NCBI RefSeq assembly: GCF_000172795.2 | Contig: NZ_CP020950.1 | Span: 1 to 64,000 of the forward strand | Reading direction: 5' to 3' | DNA length: 64,000 bases | From: Rhizobium sp. CIAT894 | GTDB taxonomy: Bacteria; Pseudomonadota; Alphaproteobacteria; Rhizobiales; Rhizobiaceae | Part shown: positions 34,176 to 44,126 of the stretch, in pieces | How the letters are laid out: every line of letters begins with the position of its first letter | Numbering within the stretch: the stretch's first letter is position 1 | Notes under the pieces: model-generated | What the model saw: only the letters and a program-made list of their open reading frames with translations | Databases searched by the model: none | What the model was told of the DNA's origin: nothing | Translations under genes and position numbers: made by a program

Positions 34176-36380
34176 CTATGCGGTGGTCAACACGCGAACC
34201 TCGCCCCGACGATCGACGATGTCGACCACGACACTGCGTCCTGAGCGGCGAATTGCGACGTCCGCCGAGCCATTTCCGACCTGCAGATGTCGCAGGATTA
34301 CCTCATCCATGAACGAGGGCAGTTGCGGCTCGTTGAAGCTGATGATCTGGGCATTCGGCTCGAAGTCGAGGCCAAGACAGGACTGCAATAGAAGGAGGGG
34401 CGCTGCGGCCGCCCACGCCTGTGGAGAGCAGGCGACGGGATAGAAGGTCGGCCCCTGGGCCCGCTGACGCGACAGGCCGCAGAAGAGTTCCGGGAGACGA
34501 CGCAAGTCGATATATGTCGAAGAGGCAAAGAGCCCTTCAAAAATACGTGCGGCTTCGGCTCGGTAGCCATAGCGGGCGAGGCCACTGGCAATCATTGCAT
34601 TGTCATGCGGCCATACCGACCCATTGTGGTAGCTCATCGGATTGTAGCGTGCCTCGGTGGAGGCGACGGTGCGGATGCCCCATCCGCAAAAGGACGAGGC
34701 GCTCATCAAGGTTTTGGCAACCTGGGTGGCCCGCTCCGGATAGGCAATGCCGGTGAATAGGGCATGGCCCGCATTTGAGGACCGGACCCTGCAAGCCTGC
34801 TTGTTCCCGTCGAGCGCTAGCACGAAGGTGCCAAGTTCCTCGTCGAAGAAACTCGCATCGAAGGCACGACGCAGGCCCTCGGCCCGTGTAAGAAATTTCG
34901 CTGCACGCTCTGGTCTACCAACCCGGCGGAAGATCTCGGCTGCTGCCTGCCAGGCGCCATAAACATAGGCCTGAACTTCGGCAATGGCGATCGGGCCTTT
35001 AGCGAGCGTGCCGTCGGCGTGAAAGACGGAGTCGTGACTGTCTTTCCAGGCCTGATTGATCAGCCCTTCTTCCGTCAACCGCCCGTACTCGACGAAACCA
35101 TCACTGTCCCGATCGCCGTGCTCGTCGATCCAGGTGAGCGCTGCCTCGATATTCGGCAGAAGATGGTTGATCGTAACAAGGTCGCCTGTTCGCTTCAGGT
35201 ACTCGCCTGCCAGCAGTACGAACAACGGGGTGGAGTCGATACTGCCGTAATAGCGGCGGAAGGGCACTTCGCCCAGTTCAGCCATTTCGCCAAAACGCAC
35301 TTCGTGCAGGATTTTGCCGGGCTCGGCGTCGGAGGCGGGATCGATTTCGGTCGCTTGGTTTGCCGCAAGATGGCCAAGTACGCCGCGTGCGATCTGTGGA
35401 TCGAGCCACAAGGTTTCGAGCGCGGTGATCAGCGCATCACGTCCGAAAACGGTGCTAAACCAGGGGATGCCAGCGTACGGGTACGGGCCTTCGGGCTTGT
35501 CGGTCATCAGCATGTATAGATCGGAGACGCTGCGCCGTGCCGCTTCGTTGAATATTTCGTTGGAGGTGACGATCGATGCTGCGCGCGAGGAAGAGGAGCG
35601 CAATGCACGGCGCGCATCCCGCAGGCCCAGAAAAAAAGACTGGTAGCCTGGACGCTGGTCTTTGGCCTGGTCACAGCAGATCTGGATGAACAGCGACCGC
35701 GTCTCATGTGGGGCCAGATCAAGATCATAAACGACATGGCCAATCCCAAGTTCGTCTGGGCGCGGATCGAAGGACAACTGCGTGACGCGCTTCTGATCGT
35801 CGAGGCCGATATAGGAGAGGAGAACGCGGTCCTGTTCCACCACGGATGGAAGATGGCGGCCCCTCCTCGCCCTTACGGTTCCGCGAACCTCGAACAGATC
35901 GGCGAAGTCCGCTCCGAACGAAATTTCGATGCGCATTTGTTGTCGTCGCTCGTCGTAGTTCCTTACGGCCAAGCGCTCGTAACAACCGGCATTCCACAGA
36001 AAGCGTGTCCTGCGCATATGGATGAGATCATGCTCAAGTGTGAGCTTTCCCTTTTCATCAAAAAGGTCGGGATTGGTCAAATCGCAGGTTAGCGTGGCAT
36101 TGTCGTCGCGCAGCGTGGACGAGAGAAGCATCGGGCGCTTGCCGTTGATCGTCAGATGCAGATGCGAAAGGTACCGCGTGTCCCGATGGAAGATGCCTTC
36201 CGGGCTGCCAGGCCCGGAAAGCGCGTCACCATTGTGATCGAAGACGGCGAATGTGTCGCCGTGCTTCAGGGTGCGAGGCCGCCGCTCGTGCAGCGAGGCG
36301 GTCGCCGGAATGAAAAATTGCGCGATCGGCGCCTGGCCGTCTGCAGCCGCGGAACCGTCGTGTCCAGAAGCGATTGACAT
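34176..36380 (-). CDS. Amylo-alpha-1,6-glucosidase / glycogen-debranching-like protein
   Basis: A 734-aa protein of the amylo-alpha-1,6-glucosidase family with the bacterial N-terminal domain (LKHGDTFAVFDHNGDALSGP ... GIFHRDTRYLSHLHL) followed by an (alpha/alpha)6 GH-type barrel (GIPWFSTVFGRDALITALET, YYGSIDSTPLFVLLAGEY, NPMSYHNGSVWPHDNAMIAS). It probably hydrolyses alpha-1,6 or related linkages in storage glucans. The start at 36380 has GGAGG eight bases upstream; the open frame beyond it overlaps the next gene. It lies 16 bases after a glycosyltransferase gene, a frequent pairing in rhizobia. Confidence 0.87.
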   Translation of the reverse strand: MSIASGHDGSAAADGQAPIAQFFIPATASLHERRPRTLKHGDTFAVFDHNGDALSGPGSPEGIFHRDTRYLSHLHLTINGKRPMLLSSTLRDDNATLTCDLTNPDLFDEKGKLTLEHDLIHMRRTRFLWNAGCYERLAVRNYDERRQQMRIEISFGADFADLFEVRGTVRARRGRHLPSVVEQDRVLLSYIGLDDQKRVTQLSFDPRPDELGIGHVVYDLDLAPHETRSLFIQICCDQAKDQRPGYQSFFLGLRDARRALRSSSSRAASIVTSNEIFNEAARRSVSDLYMLMTDKPEGPYPYAGIPWFSTVFGRDALITALETLWLDPQIARGVLGHLAANQATEIDPASDAEPGKILHEVRFGEMAELGEVPFRRYYGSIDSTPLFVLLAGEYLKRTGDLVTINHLLPNIEAALTWIDEHGDRDSDGFVEYGRLTEEGLINQAWKDSHDSVFHADGTLAKGPIAIAEVQAYVYGAWQAAAEIFRRVGRPERAAKFLTRAEGLRRAFDASFFDEELGTFVLALDGNKQACRVRSSNAGHALFTGIAYPERATQVAKTLMSASSFCGWGIRTVASTEARYNPMSYHNGSVWPHDNAMIASGLARYGYRAEAARIFEGLFASSTYIDLRRLPELFCGLSRQRAQGPTFYPVACSPQAWAAAAPLLLLQSCLGLDFEPNAQIISFNEPQLPSFMDEVILRHLQVGNGSADVAIRRSGRSVVVDIVDRRGEVRVLTTA

Positions 36381-36396
36381 GCTGATGTCCTCCGGA

Positions 36397-37491
36397 TCAT
36401 GCGACGATCTGAAGATCGAAGTCCTGACCGTTAGCACGGCGCAGCGGGGCCGCCTTCGTACGGACGCCGGGAAGATTGCGATAGATGTCAAGATAGTCCT
36501 GTGCCATCCGCTGGGCGCTAAAACGCTCCTCGAACGTCGTACGAACCTTCTTTCGATCCATCCGGAGCGCCCATTCGACGTTCTCAACGGCTTCCGTCAC
36601 GCAATCGACCAGGATGCCCGAGATCCCGTTATCGATAACCTCGGGGGCTGAACCACATCCGAAGGCAATTACCGGTGTGCCGCAGGCCATTGCTTCAATC
36701 ATGACCAGTCCGAACGGCTCGGGCCAGTCGATCGGGAACAGCAGCGCGCTGGCATTGCCGAGGAAATCGGCCTTCTGATGCTCGTTGATTTCGCCGATGA
36801 ACTTAACATTCGGATGGCTTTTTACCATCGGCTCGATGACCGTTTCCCAATAGGCCTTGTCGGCATTGTCGACCTTCGCGGCGATCTTCAGCGGCATCCC
36901 GACCTTGGCTGCGATCTCGATCGCACGATCCGGTCGCTTCTCAGGAGATATGCGTCCAAGGAAAGCAAGATAGTTGCCATTGGGTTTTTCCGTGAATGGC
37001 AACAGGTCGACCGGCAGGCCATGATAGACCGTTCCCGACCAGTTGACCGGAGGCATCGGGCGGCGCTGGTCGTTGGAAATCGACACCAGCGGGATATCGG
37101 GGAAGGCCTGATAGAACGGTTTGAGGTCCGGCAAATCGAGCCGACCGTGCAAAGTCGTGACGGTACGGTCGGCAAACTCGCGGATCATTGGGAAATGCAA
37201 CAGATCGATGTGGAAGTGCAGCACATCGAATTCATGCGCCCGCCGACGGATTTCCTCCAACATCACGACCTGATGCGGCAGATGGTCTCTCACGGCCGGA
37301 TTCAGGCGTAACGCGACGTCGGAGGAAGATACCAGGCGGGCCCGGGTGACAGAATCGCCGCTGGCAAAGAGGGTGACATCGTGGCCTTCGGCGACAAGTT
37401 CTTCGGTGAGATAAGAAACGATGCGTTCGGTGCCGCCATAGAGCTTGGGCGGAACACTTTCGGCGAGTGGTGCGATCTGAGCGATCTTCAT
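36397..37491 (-). CDS. Family-4 glycosyltransferase
   Basis: A 364-aa GT-B fold enzyme. The N-terminus MKIAQIAPLAESVPPKLYGG is the usual glycine-rich acceptor-side loop; the nucleotide-sugar half shows GNYLAFLGRISPEKRPDRAI and the E-x7-E motif PEPFGLVMIEAMACGTPVIA. The start at 37491 has GAGGAGGTTTTGCCG before ATG. It is upstream of, and likely co-transcribed with, the debranching-like enzyme, so it may build or modify an alpha-glucan or glycolipid. Acceptor and donor unknown. Confidence 0.87.
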   Translation of the reverse strand: MKIAQIAPLAESVPPKLYGGTERIVSYLTEELVAEGHDVTLFASGDSVTRARLVSSSDVALRLNPAVRDHLPHQVVMLEEIRRRAHEFDVLHFHIDLLHFPMIREFADRTVTTLHGRLDLPDLKPFYQAFPDIPLVSISNDQRRPMPPVNWSGTVYHGLPVDLLPFTEKPNGNYLAFLGRISPEKRPDRAIEIAAKVGMPLKIAAKVDNADKAYWETVIEPMVKSHPNVKFIGEINEHQKADFLGNASALLFPIDWPEPFGLVMIEAMACGTPVIAFGCGSAPEVIDNGISGILVDCVTEAVENVEWALRMDRKKVRTTFEERFSAQRMAQDYLDIYRNLPGVRTKAAPLRRANGQDFDLQIVA

Positions 37492-37580
37492 CGGCAAAAC
37501 CTCCTCAATTGAGCAAAGAGTCGTCGGTAAAAACCAGGGCCGCGTCTGTAACGAGGCACGCGGCAAGTCAGATGGAAGCT

Positions 37581-38003
37581 CTAAATCTCAAGTGGCTGTC
37601 GGCGATGGTTTCCTTTCCGGTAGCTGCACAGGCCAAATCCGCCAAAGCGGCGGGTTCGCGGTCTGCGATGACGGGTCTGGTGAATGTCGAAGGAACTGGA
37701 CGAGCAGTTTCTATCATGCTGCTGATCGTGCGCGTCGAGCGTTTTCAGCGCTTCTACAATCTCATCGTAAGCGACAGCTTTATTCGTACCAGGATAAATA
37801 CGAAGAGCTGGGATGGAGTCGACGGCGGAGATGTCAGACGCCCAGGATGCAAGGATGGCGCGCTTTTCGTCATGGCCGACCTGATCGGCGGCAAGCACGT
37901 GACGCGGGTGATTGAAACGATTTTCCGGATGAAGCAGATGTGCAGCGCTTATCGCTGCCTCTGCGTCATGCGACGTTTTAAAGTTGTTGATGTCCTCTCT
38001 CAT
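37581..38003 (-). CDS. Small conserved protein, paralogue of 42298-42564
   Basis: A 140-aa protein. Its centre, HDEKRAILASWASDISAV, then LRIYPGTNKAVAYDEIVEAL, repeats the plan of the protein at 42298-42564 (DDKRAILAAWASDFYAV, PGTGEPVSIDEVQLALREL). The last 45 residues are Arg/Ser-rich, with no counterpart in the paralogue, and may reflect a frameshifted end. Its ATG lies inside the upstream gene's end (26-base overlap), so translation is coupled. Function unknown. Confidence 0.6.
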   Translation of the reverse strand: MREDINNFKTSHDAEAAISAAHLLHPENRFNHPRHVLAADQVGHDEKRAILASWASDISAVDSIPALRIYPGTNKAVAYDEIVEALKTLDAHDQQHDRNCSSSSFDIHQTRHRRPRTRRFGGFGLCSYRKGNHRRQPLEI

Positions 38004-38277
38004 TTTCCGGCTCCATGGATGAATCGATGGTACCTGGGTTCATGTTCCGCAACGCATTAAGCGCGCCGCCCTGCTCCTCGTGAGCCACCGGAATGTCGGC
38101 GACCGCCATCGCCTCCGACAGAAGATTTTCCCGCTCTCGCGTGCCCTTGTTGAACAGTCTGGCGACGCTGACGGTCAGCCGTCCGATGGAGTATGGCTCG
38201 GTTATCCCTTTTGCTCGGGCAACTTCTCTGACGACGCCGGCGCAAAGGCGCGCATCTTTTTTCGACGGCAATTTCAT
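37978..38277 (-). CDS. Small hypothetical protein after groEL
   Basis: A 99-aa protein (MKLPSKKDARLCAGVVREVA ...) with good binding site GCGGAGGAAAC before the ATG at 38277. It has no recognisable domain, and helix-forming segments dominate. It follows groEL on the same strand past a strong hairpin and overlaps the next small gene, so the two form a unit in the stress block. Confidence 0.6.
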   Translation of the reverse strand: MKLPSKKDARLCAGVVREVARAKGITEPYSIGRLTVSVARLFNKGTRERENLLSEAMAVADIPVAHEEQGGALNALRNMNPGTIDSSMEPENERGHQQL

Positions 38278-38292
38278 GTTTCCTCCGCAGAT

Positions 38293-38321
38293 GGCTCGCC
38301 CCACGGCGGCTGGGGCGAGCC
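38293..38321 (-). terminator. Strong hairpin after groEL
   Basis: GGCTCGCCCC, 9-base loop, GGGGCGAGCC: perfect 10-bp stem 15 bases beyond the groEL stop. It lacks a U-run on the minus strand, so it may act as an attenuator or mRNA 3' stabiliser and not as a classical intrinsic terminator. Confidence 0.55.
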
Positions 38322-38335
38322 TTGCCGATCGCTTT

Positions 38336-39967
<1,632 letters not shown>

Positions 39968-40024
39968 TTATCTAACTCCTCAATAGGCAGCTACTGACTG
40001 ATGGTTGGATTTGCGGGTTGCCGC

Positions 40025-40339
40025 TCAGGCGGCTTGTCTCTGCTCGGCCTCGGCCTCGATGATGCCCATGACATCGCTTTCCTTCATGATCAGCAGGTCT
40101 TCGCCGTTGATCTTGATCTCGGTGCCGGACCATTTACCGAACAGGATGCGATCTCCGGCCTTGACGTCGAGCGCCTGGATCTGGCCCGCCTCGTCGCGTG
40201 CGCCGGAACCGACGGCGATCACCACGCCTTCCTGCGGCTTTTCCTTGGCTGTGTCGGGAATGATGATGCCGCCCTTGGTCTTTTCCTCGGATTCGACCCG
40301 GCGGACGAGAATGCGGTCATGAAGCGGTCGGAACGACAT
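40025..40339 (-). CDS. groES: GroES co-chaperonin
   Basis: A 104-aa protein: [20 protein letters not shown], mobile loop region [19 protein letters not shown], dome [16 protein letters not shown] and C-terminus [14 protein letters not shown]. The frame extends upstream, but the start at 40339 has GGAGGAAAAC before it. First gene of the groESL operon; a CIRCE-like element lies about 150 bases upstream. Confidence 0.96.
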   Translation of the reverse strand: MSFRPLHDRILVRRVESEEKTKGGIIIPDTAKEKPQEGVVIAVGSGARDEAGQIQALDVKAGDRILFGKWSGTEIKINGEDLLIMKESDVMGIIEAEAEQRQAA

Positions 40340-40486
40340 GTTTTCCTCCGTTGAGCAAAAATGATGACGTTGAAAAACCCAGGCCGGACCGGATGACGAG
40401 TCCGGGCGGGTGCGAACCTCTTTGAGCGTTCGCGAGCGAAATTTATTTTCGGGCTTTTTCGATTTCAAGACGGTCAGTAAGAAAAA

Positions 40487-40513
40487 TTAGCACTCAGGTG
40501 TGGTGGCTGCTAA
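40487..40513. promoter_or_regulatory. Degenerate CIRCE element (HrcA operator)
   Basis: TTAGCACTC, nine bases, GGCTGCTAA. The left arm is the exact CIRCE half-site; the right arm matches 7 of 9 bases of GAGTGCTAA. Its place upstream of groES supports HrcA control, though the two mismatches may weaken repression. Confidence 0.72.
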
Positions 40514-40615
40514 CATGCTGTAAAGGAACAGAAAACTGATGCTCAGTGTCTTAAACGTGTTGATCGGGCCAAAGTTTTGCATCACCATCATCGTGTCACG
40601 AAACGGAGATGAAGC

Positions 40616-40888
40616 ATGCAATTCTCAACGGATCTGGAACGGCAACTGAACGGCTACGGCTTGACCACCGCCCATATTCTCTATCGCATCCCGGACTTTG
40701 GATCCGTCCTGCAAACCTACGTCTGGCAGGACTACGATCTCGCTCCGGACTTCCCCGAAATGCGCAAATTTTTGGATTTCTGGCAAACATCCCTCGACGG
40801 ACCACTGCACTCCGTTCGATACAGCCACCAGCGCCTGATTGGGCCGAACGAATGGCGCCGTGTGGATGGCGAATTCAAGCTGCACTAA
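40616..40888 (+). CDS. usg: Usg-family protein
   Basis: A 90-aa protein matching the Usg family found in alphaproteobacteria: ERQLNGYGLTTAHILYRIPD, LQTYVWQDYDLAPDFPEMRK and GPLHSVRYSHQRLIGPNEWR. The family's role is unknown; the name comes from its position upstream of trp genes in other species. Here it diverges from groES in a stress block. CGGAGATGAAGC gives a good binding site. Confidence 0.85.
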   Translation: MQFSTDLERQLNGYGLTTAHILYRIPDFGSVLQTYVWQDYDLAPDFPEMRKFLDFWQTSLDGPLHSVRYSHQRLIGPNEWRRVDGEFKLH

Positions 40889-40981
40889 CGCTTGAATCTG
40901 ACATTTCCCCTTCCTAGCTCACCCGGCGATCGGGGCTTGATCAGCTCGATCGCTTTCCACGTCTGTATGGAGTGAGACCAC

Positions 40982-41272
40982 ATGGAAGAGAATATTAAAA
41001 TCATCAAGGACGCTAGTATCGCGGAGAAAGAAGAGATCATCGTCGATTTCGCACGCTGGCTCGAGACCGCCTCACAGGACGCCCTTGTCTATGGTGAAGG
41101 GCGTTTTGCTATGATGTCAGCCAATATGGCGGAAGCAATTCGCATAAACGCCGACGAACTTGCACGCGAGAAACCCGAAACCACCGAGCGGGTATTGCAA
41201 CAAGCTTGCGCGATGATCTCGCAATTCAAGGCTGCTTACCCGCATCGCATTCTCAGCCGATCGGTCCATTGA
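40982..41272 (+). CDS. Small hypothetical protein
   Basis: A 96-aa, mostly helical protein (KEEIIVDFARWLETASQDAL; AEAIRINADELAREKPETTE) with no known domain. It lies between usg and the ibpA-type gene, with an own binding site (GGAGTGAGACC before ATG). Function unknown. Confidence 0.6.
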   Translation: MEENIKIIKDASIAEKEEIIVDFARWLETASQDALVYGEGRFAMMSANMAEAIRINADELAREKPETTERVLQQACAMISQFKAAYPHRILSRSVH

Positions 41273-41339
41273 AGGAAGGCGCCGCGATGTCGCGAAATTT
41301 TTTCGCGCCAGATCTTGAAGCCAAAAACCAGTAAAACCA

Positions 41340-41429
41340 AATCGACTACCGCCAGCCGCTTGGAGAGGGCTGGCATTGCCGGGAGCGCCGCTTTTGGCAT
41401 TCCCGTACCCATGTTGCTTCAAGGAGGAT
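41340..41429 (+). promoter_or_regulatory. ROSE-like RNA thermometer upstream of third hsp20
   Basis: The leader ends ATGTTGCTTCAAGGAGGAT directly before ATG-GCT-ATG, the same string (with one base difference region) as the leader at 33717. ATGTTGCTT can pair imperfectly with AGGAGGAT around a tiny loop, as in ROSE elements where U-U-G-C-U faces the Shine-Dalgarno. Upstream stems GCCAGCCGC...GCGGGAGC-like sequence at 41355-41392 could form the other ROSE hairpins. Confidence 0.6.
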
Positions 41430-41909
41430 ATGGCTATGGCAACATCTTACGACTACGCACCACTCTACCGTTCGAGCGTTGGGTTCGACCGGATCTTCAA
41501 CCTGCTCGAAAACGCCCAGCGCGCCCGTGCGACCAACGATTGGCCGCCTTATGACATCGTCAAGACAGGCGACGACTCATACCGCATCTCGATCGCAGTA
41601 GCGGGCTTTGCAAAGGACGATCTCGACATCAGTTTCCAATCCAATTTGCTGACCGTCACCGGCAAGAAGCATGAAGTTCCGACAGATGGCTACCTGCATC
41701 GGGGCATTGCCGGTCGCCCGTTCGAACACCGCTTCGAACTCGCGGACCACGTCCGGGTGAACGGAGCGGATCTCAGCAACGGTCTCCTGTCGATCGAGCT
41801 CGTCCGTGAGATCCCCGAGGCACTTAAGCCGCGCAAGATCTCGATCCAGAGCACGCCTGCTTTGACGTCAGCCGCTCCCGCGCAGATCGAAGCGCAGAAG
41901 GCGGCTTAA
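41430..41909 (+). CDS. IbpA-like Hsp20 small heat-shock protein
   Basis: A 159-aa paralogue of the protein at 33234-33716: YDYAPLYRSSVGFDRIFNLL, NDWPPYDIVKTGDDSYRISI, YLHRGIAGRPFEHRFELADH and GLLSIELVREIPEALKPRKI. The start at 41430 is set by AAGGAGGAT seen also in the paralogue. It has its own ROSE-like leader and ends before a 22-bp palindrome. The C-terminus (TSAAPAQIEAQKAA) also resembles that of the paralogue (IEADKQAA), indicating duplication. Confidence 0.92.
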   Translation: MAMATSYDYAPLYRSSVGFDRIFNLLENAQRARATNDWPPYDIVKTGDDSYRISIAVAGFAKDDLDISFQSNLLTVTGKKHEVPTDGYLHRGIAGRPFEHRFELADHVRVNGADLSNGLLSIELVREIPEALKPRKISIQSTPALTSAAPAQIEAQKAA

Positions 41910-41935
41910 TTCCTAAGCTTGTCCACTAGGTTCAA

Positions 41936-41957
41936 GGGCGCCATTGCAATGGCGCCC
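41936..41957 (+). terminator. 22-bp perfect palindrome after hsp20
   Basis: GGGCGCCATTGCAATGGCGC followed by CC is completely self-complementary. It lies 27 bases after the hsp20 stop; there is no T-run, so it is a hairpin terminator or processing site by position only. Confidence 0.5.
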
Positions 41958-41988
41958 GTCAACATTCCGGGTTGGGAAGGAGAGAACG

Positions 41989-42288
41989 ATGAAACCCGAT
42001 ATGTTCAGAAAACCTGTCACCATTCTTGTTGGCCTGGGCTTTCCTGCAGAAGTTCGCAACGTGATGGATGCTTACCGACACCTTGCTGAGTGGCCGACTT
42101 CGTTCAGGGACATGGTGCACTCTGTTGCCCTGAAGGCGTGTCAGGCGGCGCTTCGAGGAGACATCGACGCAGAGACGGCGCGCGGACTATTCAAGGCATT
42201 CGCGGAAAAGCATGATCTGCTGGCTTCTGAAACGCCTGCGATTGCTGCCTCTCGCATGAGGGGTGACCGCGATCCCCATGTGCAATGA
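41989..42288 (+). CDS. DUF982 protein
   Basis: A 99-aa DUF982 protein, a family almost restricted to Rhizobiales and present in many copies: KPVTILVGLGFPAEVRNVMD, MDAYRHLAEWPTSFRDMVHS and ACQAALRGDIDAETARGLFK. Function unknown. GGAAGGAGAGAACG precedes the ATG at 41989. It lies nine bases before the next small gene; both follow the hsp20. Confidence 0.85.
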   Translation: MKPDMFRKPVTILVGLGFPAEVRNVMDAYRHLAEWPTSFRDMVHSVALKACQAALRGDIDAETARGLFKAFAEKHDLLASETPAIAASRMRGDRDPHVQ

Positions 42289-42297
42289 GGTGATGTC

Positions 42298-42564
42298 ATG
42301 GAAAACGCCATATTGCAGCAGGCGGTCGATAACGCAGTGATCATGGGGCCGGCGGTATTGATGCGGGGCGCTCGGTTTCGGCGGCCGATCGACGTCGTCA
42401 GGTCCCGCTCTCTGTCGGTTGATGACAAGCGGGCCATCCTTGCCGCGTGGGCATCTGACTTCTATGCCGTCAATTCGAAGTCTGAACGGCAATTGCCCGG
42501 GACGGGCGAGCCTGTCTCGATCGACGAGGTTCAGCTCGCGCTTCGGGAGCTCGATTGTAAATAG
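42298..42564 (+). CDS. Small conserved protein, paralogue of 37581-38003
   Basis: An 88-aa protein with the segment DDKRAILAAWASDFYAVNSK and PGTGEPVSIDEVQLALREL, shared with the protein at 37581-38003. It ends cleanly after the shared part, which suggests that the Arg/Ser-rich tail of the other copy is not part of the ancestral protein. Coupled to the DUF982 gene. Function unknown. Confidence 0.65.
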   Translation: MENAILQQAVDNAVIMGPAVLMRGARFRRPIDVVRSRSLSVDDKRAILAAWASDFYAVNSKSERQLPGTGEPVSIDEVQLALRELDCK

Positions 42565-42628
42565 GGCTAGCAATCAATCCGAGACCATCGGTTGCTGCCG
42601 TAATTGCGATGAAACAAGACTGCCGTGC

Positions 42629-42653
42629 GCCGCCAGCCTTTCAGGCTGGCGGC
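42629..42653 (+). terminator. 10-bp stem hairpin
   Basis: GCCGCCAGCC-TTTCA-GGCTGGCGGC is a perfect 10-bp stem with a 5-base loop, 65 bases after the last gene of the hsp20/DUF982 run. No T-run follows. Terminator by position. Confidence 0.55.
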
Positions 42654-42678
42654 ATGAGTTGGCCGTGCGCAAAGACGG

Positions 42679-42713
42679 GTCGACGGTTCAGATCCCTTCA
42701 AGGCGAAGACGGC
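42679..42713 (+). repeat. 35-bp direct repeat DR-b
   Basis: Begins GTCGACGGTTCAGATCCC and ends CTTCAAGGCGAAGACGGC. It matches 30 of 35 bases of the copy at 50543-50577 in the same orientation. The pair encloses 7.9 kb with the GNAT, regulator and hydrolase genes. A shorter relative is at 31145-31171. It could be a recombinase attachment core or an intergenic mosaic repeat. Confidence 0.6.
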
Positions 42714-43022
42714 AGTAAAGCATTTTCTTGAGGACCCGTGGCTCGCGTGCAATGACCGCTCTTGCGCCTTCAAGTCGGTAGGGGATGTCGTCGCGCCTGC
42801 CGAAGCAGACTTAGCTCGCAGCGTAGTCCGAAGCAAGTAAAGTAGGAGGTCGTACCCGCCGGATTTATCGGCAATAGGCATTAGATGTAGTAGGCCGCGC
42901 CACCGTTCGGGCGCAGGAGTGTGGAGCGTTGCAGTCGATCCACGTGGCTAGAGAGAGGGTTATAGCCAGCAACGTCGGCTGATAAGCCAAGCCGTCAACT
43001 CAGCCTCCATGTGATCGCTATG

Positions 43023-43832
43023 CTAGCCTAATAGGAAGTTGGCGCGGTTGTAGCGATGGACGAAGCCCATTTTCGTCAGGTTGGCGTTCGAGATATTGGC
43101 CTTTTCAGGCGAGAGGGCTTCGGTTTCGACCACGAAGGTCGATACGCCGCGGGCCAGGCCTTCCTGCAGGCGGGCATATATCAGGGCCTTCTGTGCGCCG
43201 CAGTTGCGAAAGCTCGGAACCGTCGTTCCACCGCCGAGCCAGGCGAAGGATCCCGAAGTGAACATCGCGCCGGTTCCGACGGGCGTATCCCCGTCAAGCG
43301 CGTAATGGCAGGACCAACCGTCTCTGCCGACGATCGAGGACCACAGAGCGGCAAGGTCCTCCGGAAAGCCGAAGCCGGCGCACATCATTGCGCCGAATAG
43401 CCTGGCTTCCTCCGGCAGGACCTGTCGCGTTTTTACCGCGCCGGGCGCCAAATCGGCGACCGCGTCTGCGTTCCGCGCCAGCTTTGCCCATCCCGGACCA
43501 TGCGGTATGAGACCCTTCGACTGGACCCAATGTTTCACCGCGTCCGATGCGGCGTCGATATTGAGTTGCAGGAACCGGTTTCCCCGCCTTCCTTCCATCC
43601 AGTTGTAGGCTTCATCGAGATCTTCGGTTTTGCCGAGACCCAGGATGCGGTTGAGGCCGGTCGCGGGCGCCCGCGGAAGTGAGATGACGCATCCACCTTG
43701 GAGGGAAACGCAATCGAATCGTTCCTCGTCGGGCAATTGCCCGCGGGCCGCCTGATATAAGTCGATGAAGGCCTTGGCTTCGATGGCGTCTTCCTGGCGC
43801 GGGCCGACATCGGCAGAGGGAGAAGGATTCAA
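43023..43832 (-). CDS. GNAT-family N-acetyltransferase
   Basis: About 269 aa. The C-terminal half is a GNAT fold: GDTPVGTGAMFTSGSFAWLG followed by the acetyl-CoA loop TTVPSFRNCGAQKALIYARL and the closing ANLTKMGFVHRYNRANFL. Acceptor unknown. No ATG is well placed; a TTG at 43832 has CCAGGAGC seven bases upstream and fits the beginning of sensible sequence (NPSPSADVG), so it is preferred over the open extension to 44084. Divergent from the large regulator. Confidence 0.75.
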   Translation of the reverse strand: MNPSPSADVGPRQEDAIEAKAFIDLYQAARGQLPDEERFDCVSLQGGCVISLPRAPATGLNRILGLGKTEDLDEAYNWMEGRRGNRFLQLNIDAASDAVKHWVQSKGLIPHGPGWAKLARNADAVADLAPGAVKTRQVLPEEARLFGAMMCAGFGFPEDLAALWSSIVGRDGWSCHYALDGDTPVGTGAMFTSGSFAWLGGGTTVPSFRNCGAQKALIYARLQEGLARGVSTFVVETEALSPEKANISNANLTKMGFVHRYNRANFLLG

Positions 43833-44126
43833 GACAATGCTCCTGGGGCAGAACCTCGCCGGCCGGCAAGGGGGACGTCGTCTGACAGGCGATAAATGCG
43901 GCGGACATTTTCTGCAATGCACTGCGGGCGGAAATACCCGTGCAGTCGACCAGCGTTGTGAATATCTGCCAGCTTTTGATATTGCAACGGGCGCAGGAAA
44001 CCTTGCATTGCATCGCCCGACGGCATGCCGCAACTCCCGCATGCCTTGCAAACGGGCTCGTGCGGTGTAACCTGTAGCCTCCATGGATCTGGGGGAAAAG
44101 TGTTGAACGAGGGCGGGTACTAAGCC

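Larger units (their letters stand above)
42565..43022. other. Intergenic region with hairpin and direct repeat
   Basis: About 460 bases without a supported gene. It holds the hairpin at 42629-42653 and the direct repeat at 42679-42713. The remaining open frames have no recognisable content. Confidence 0.5.
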
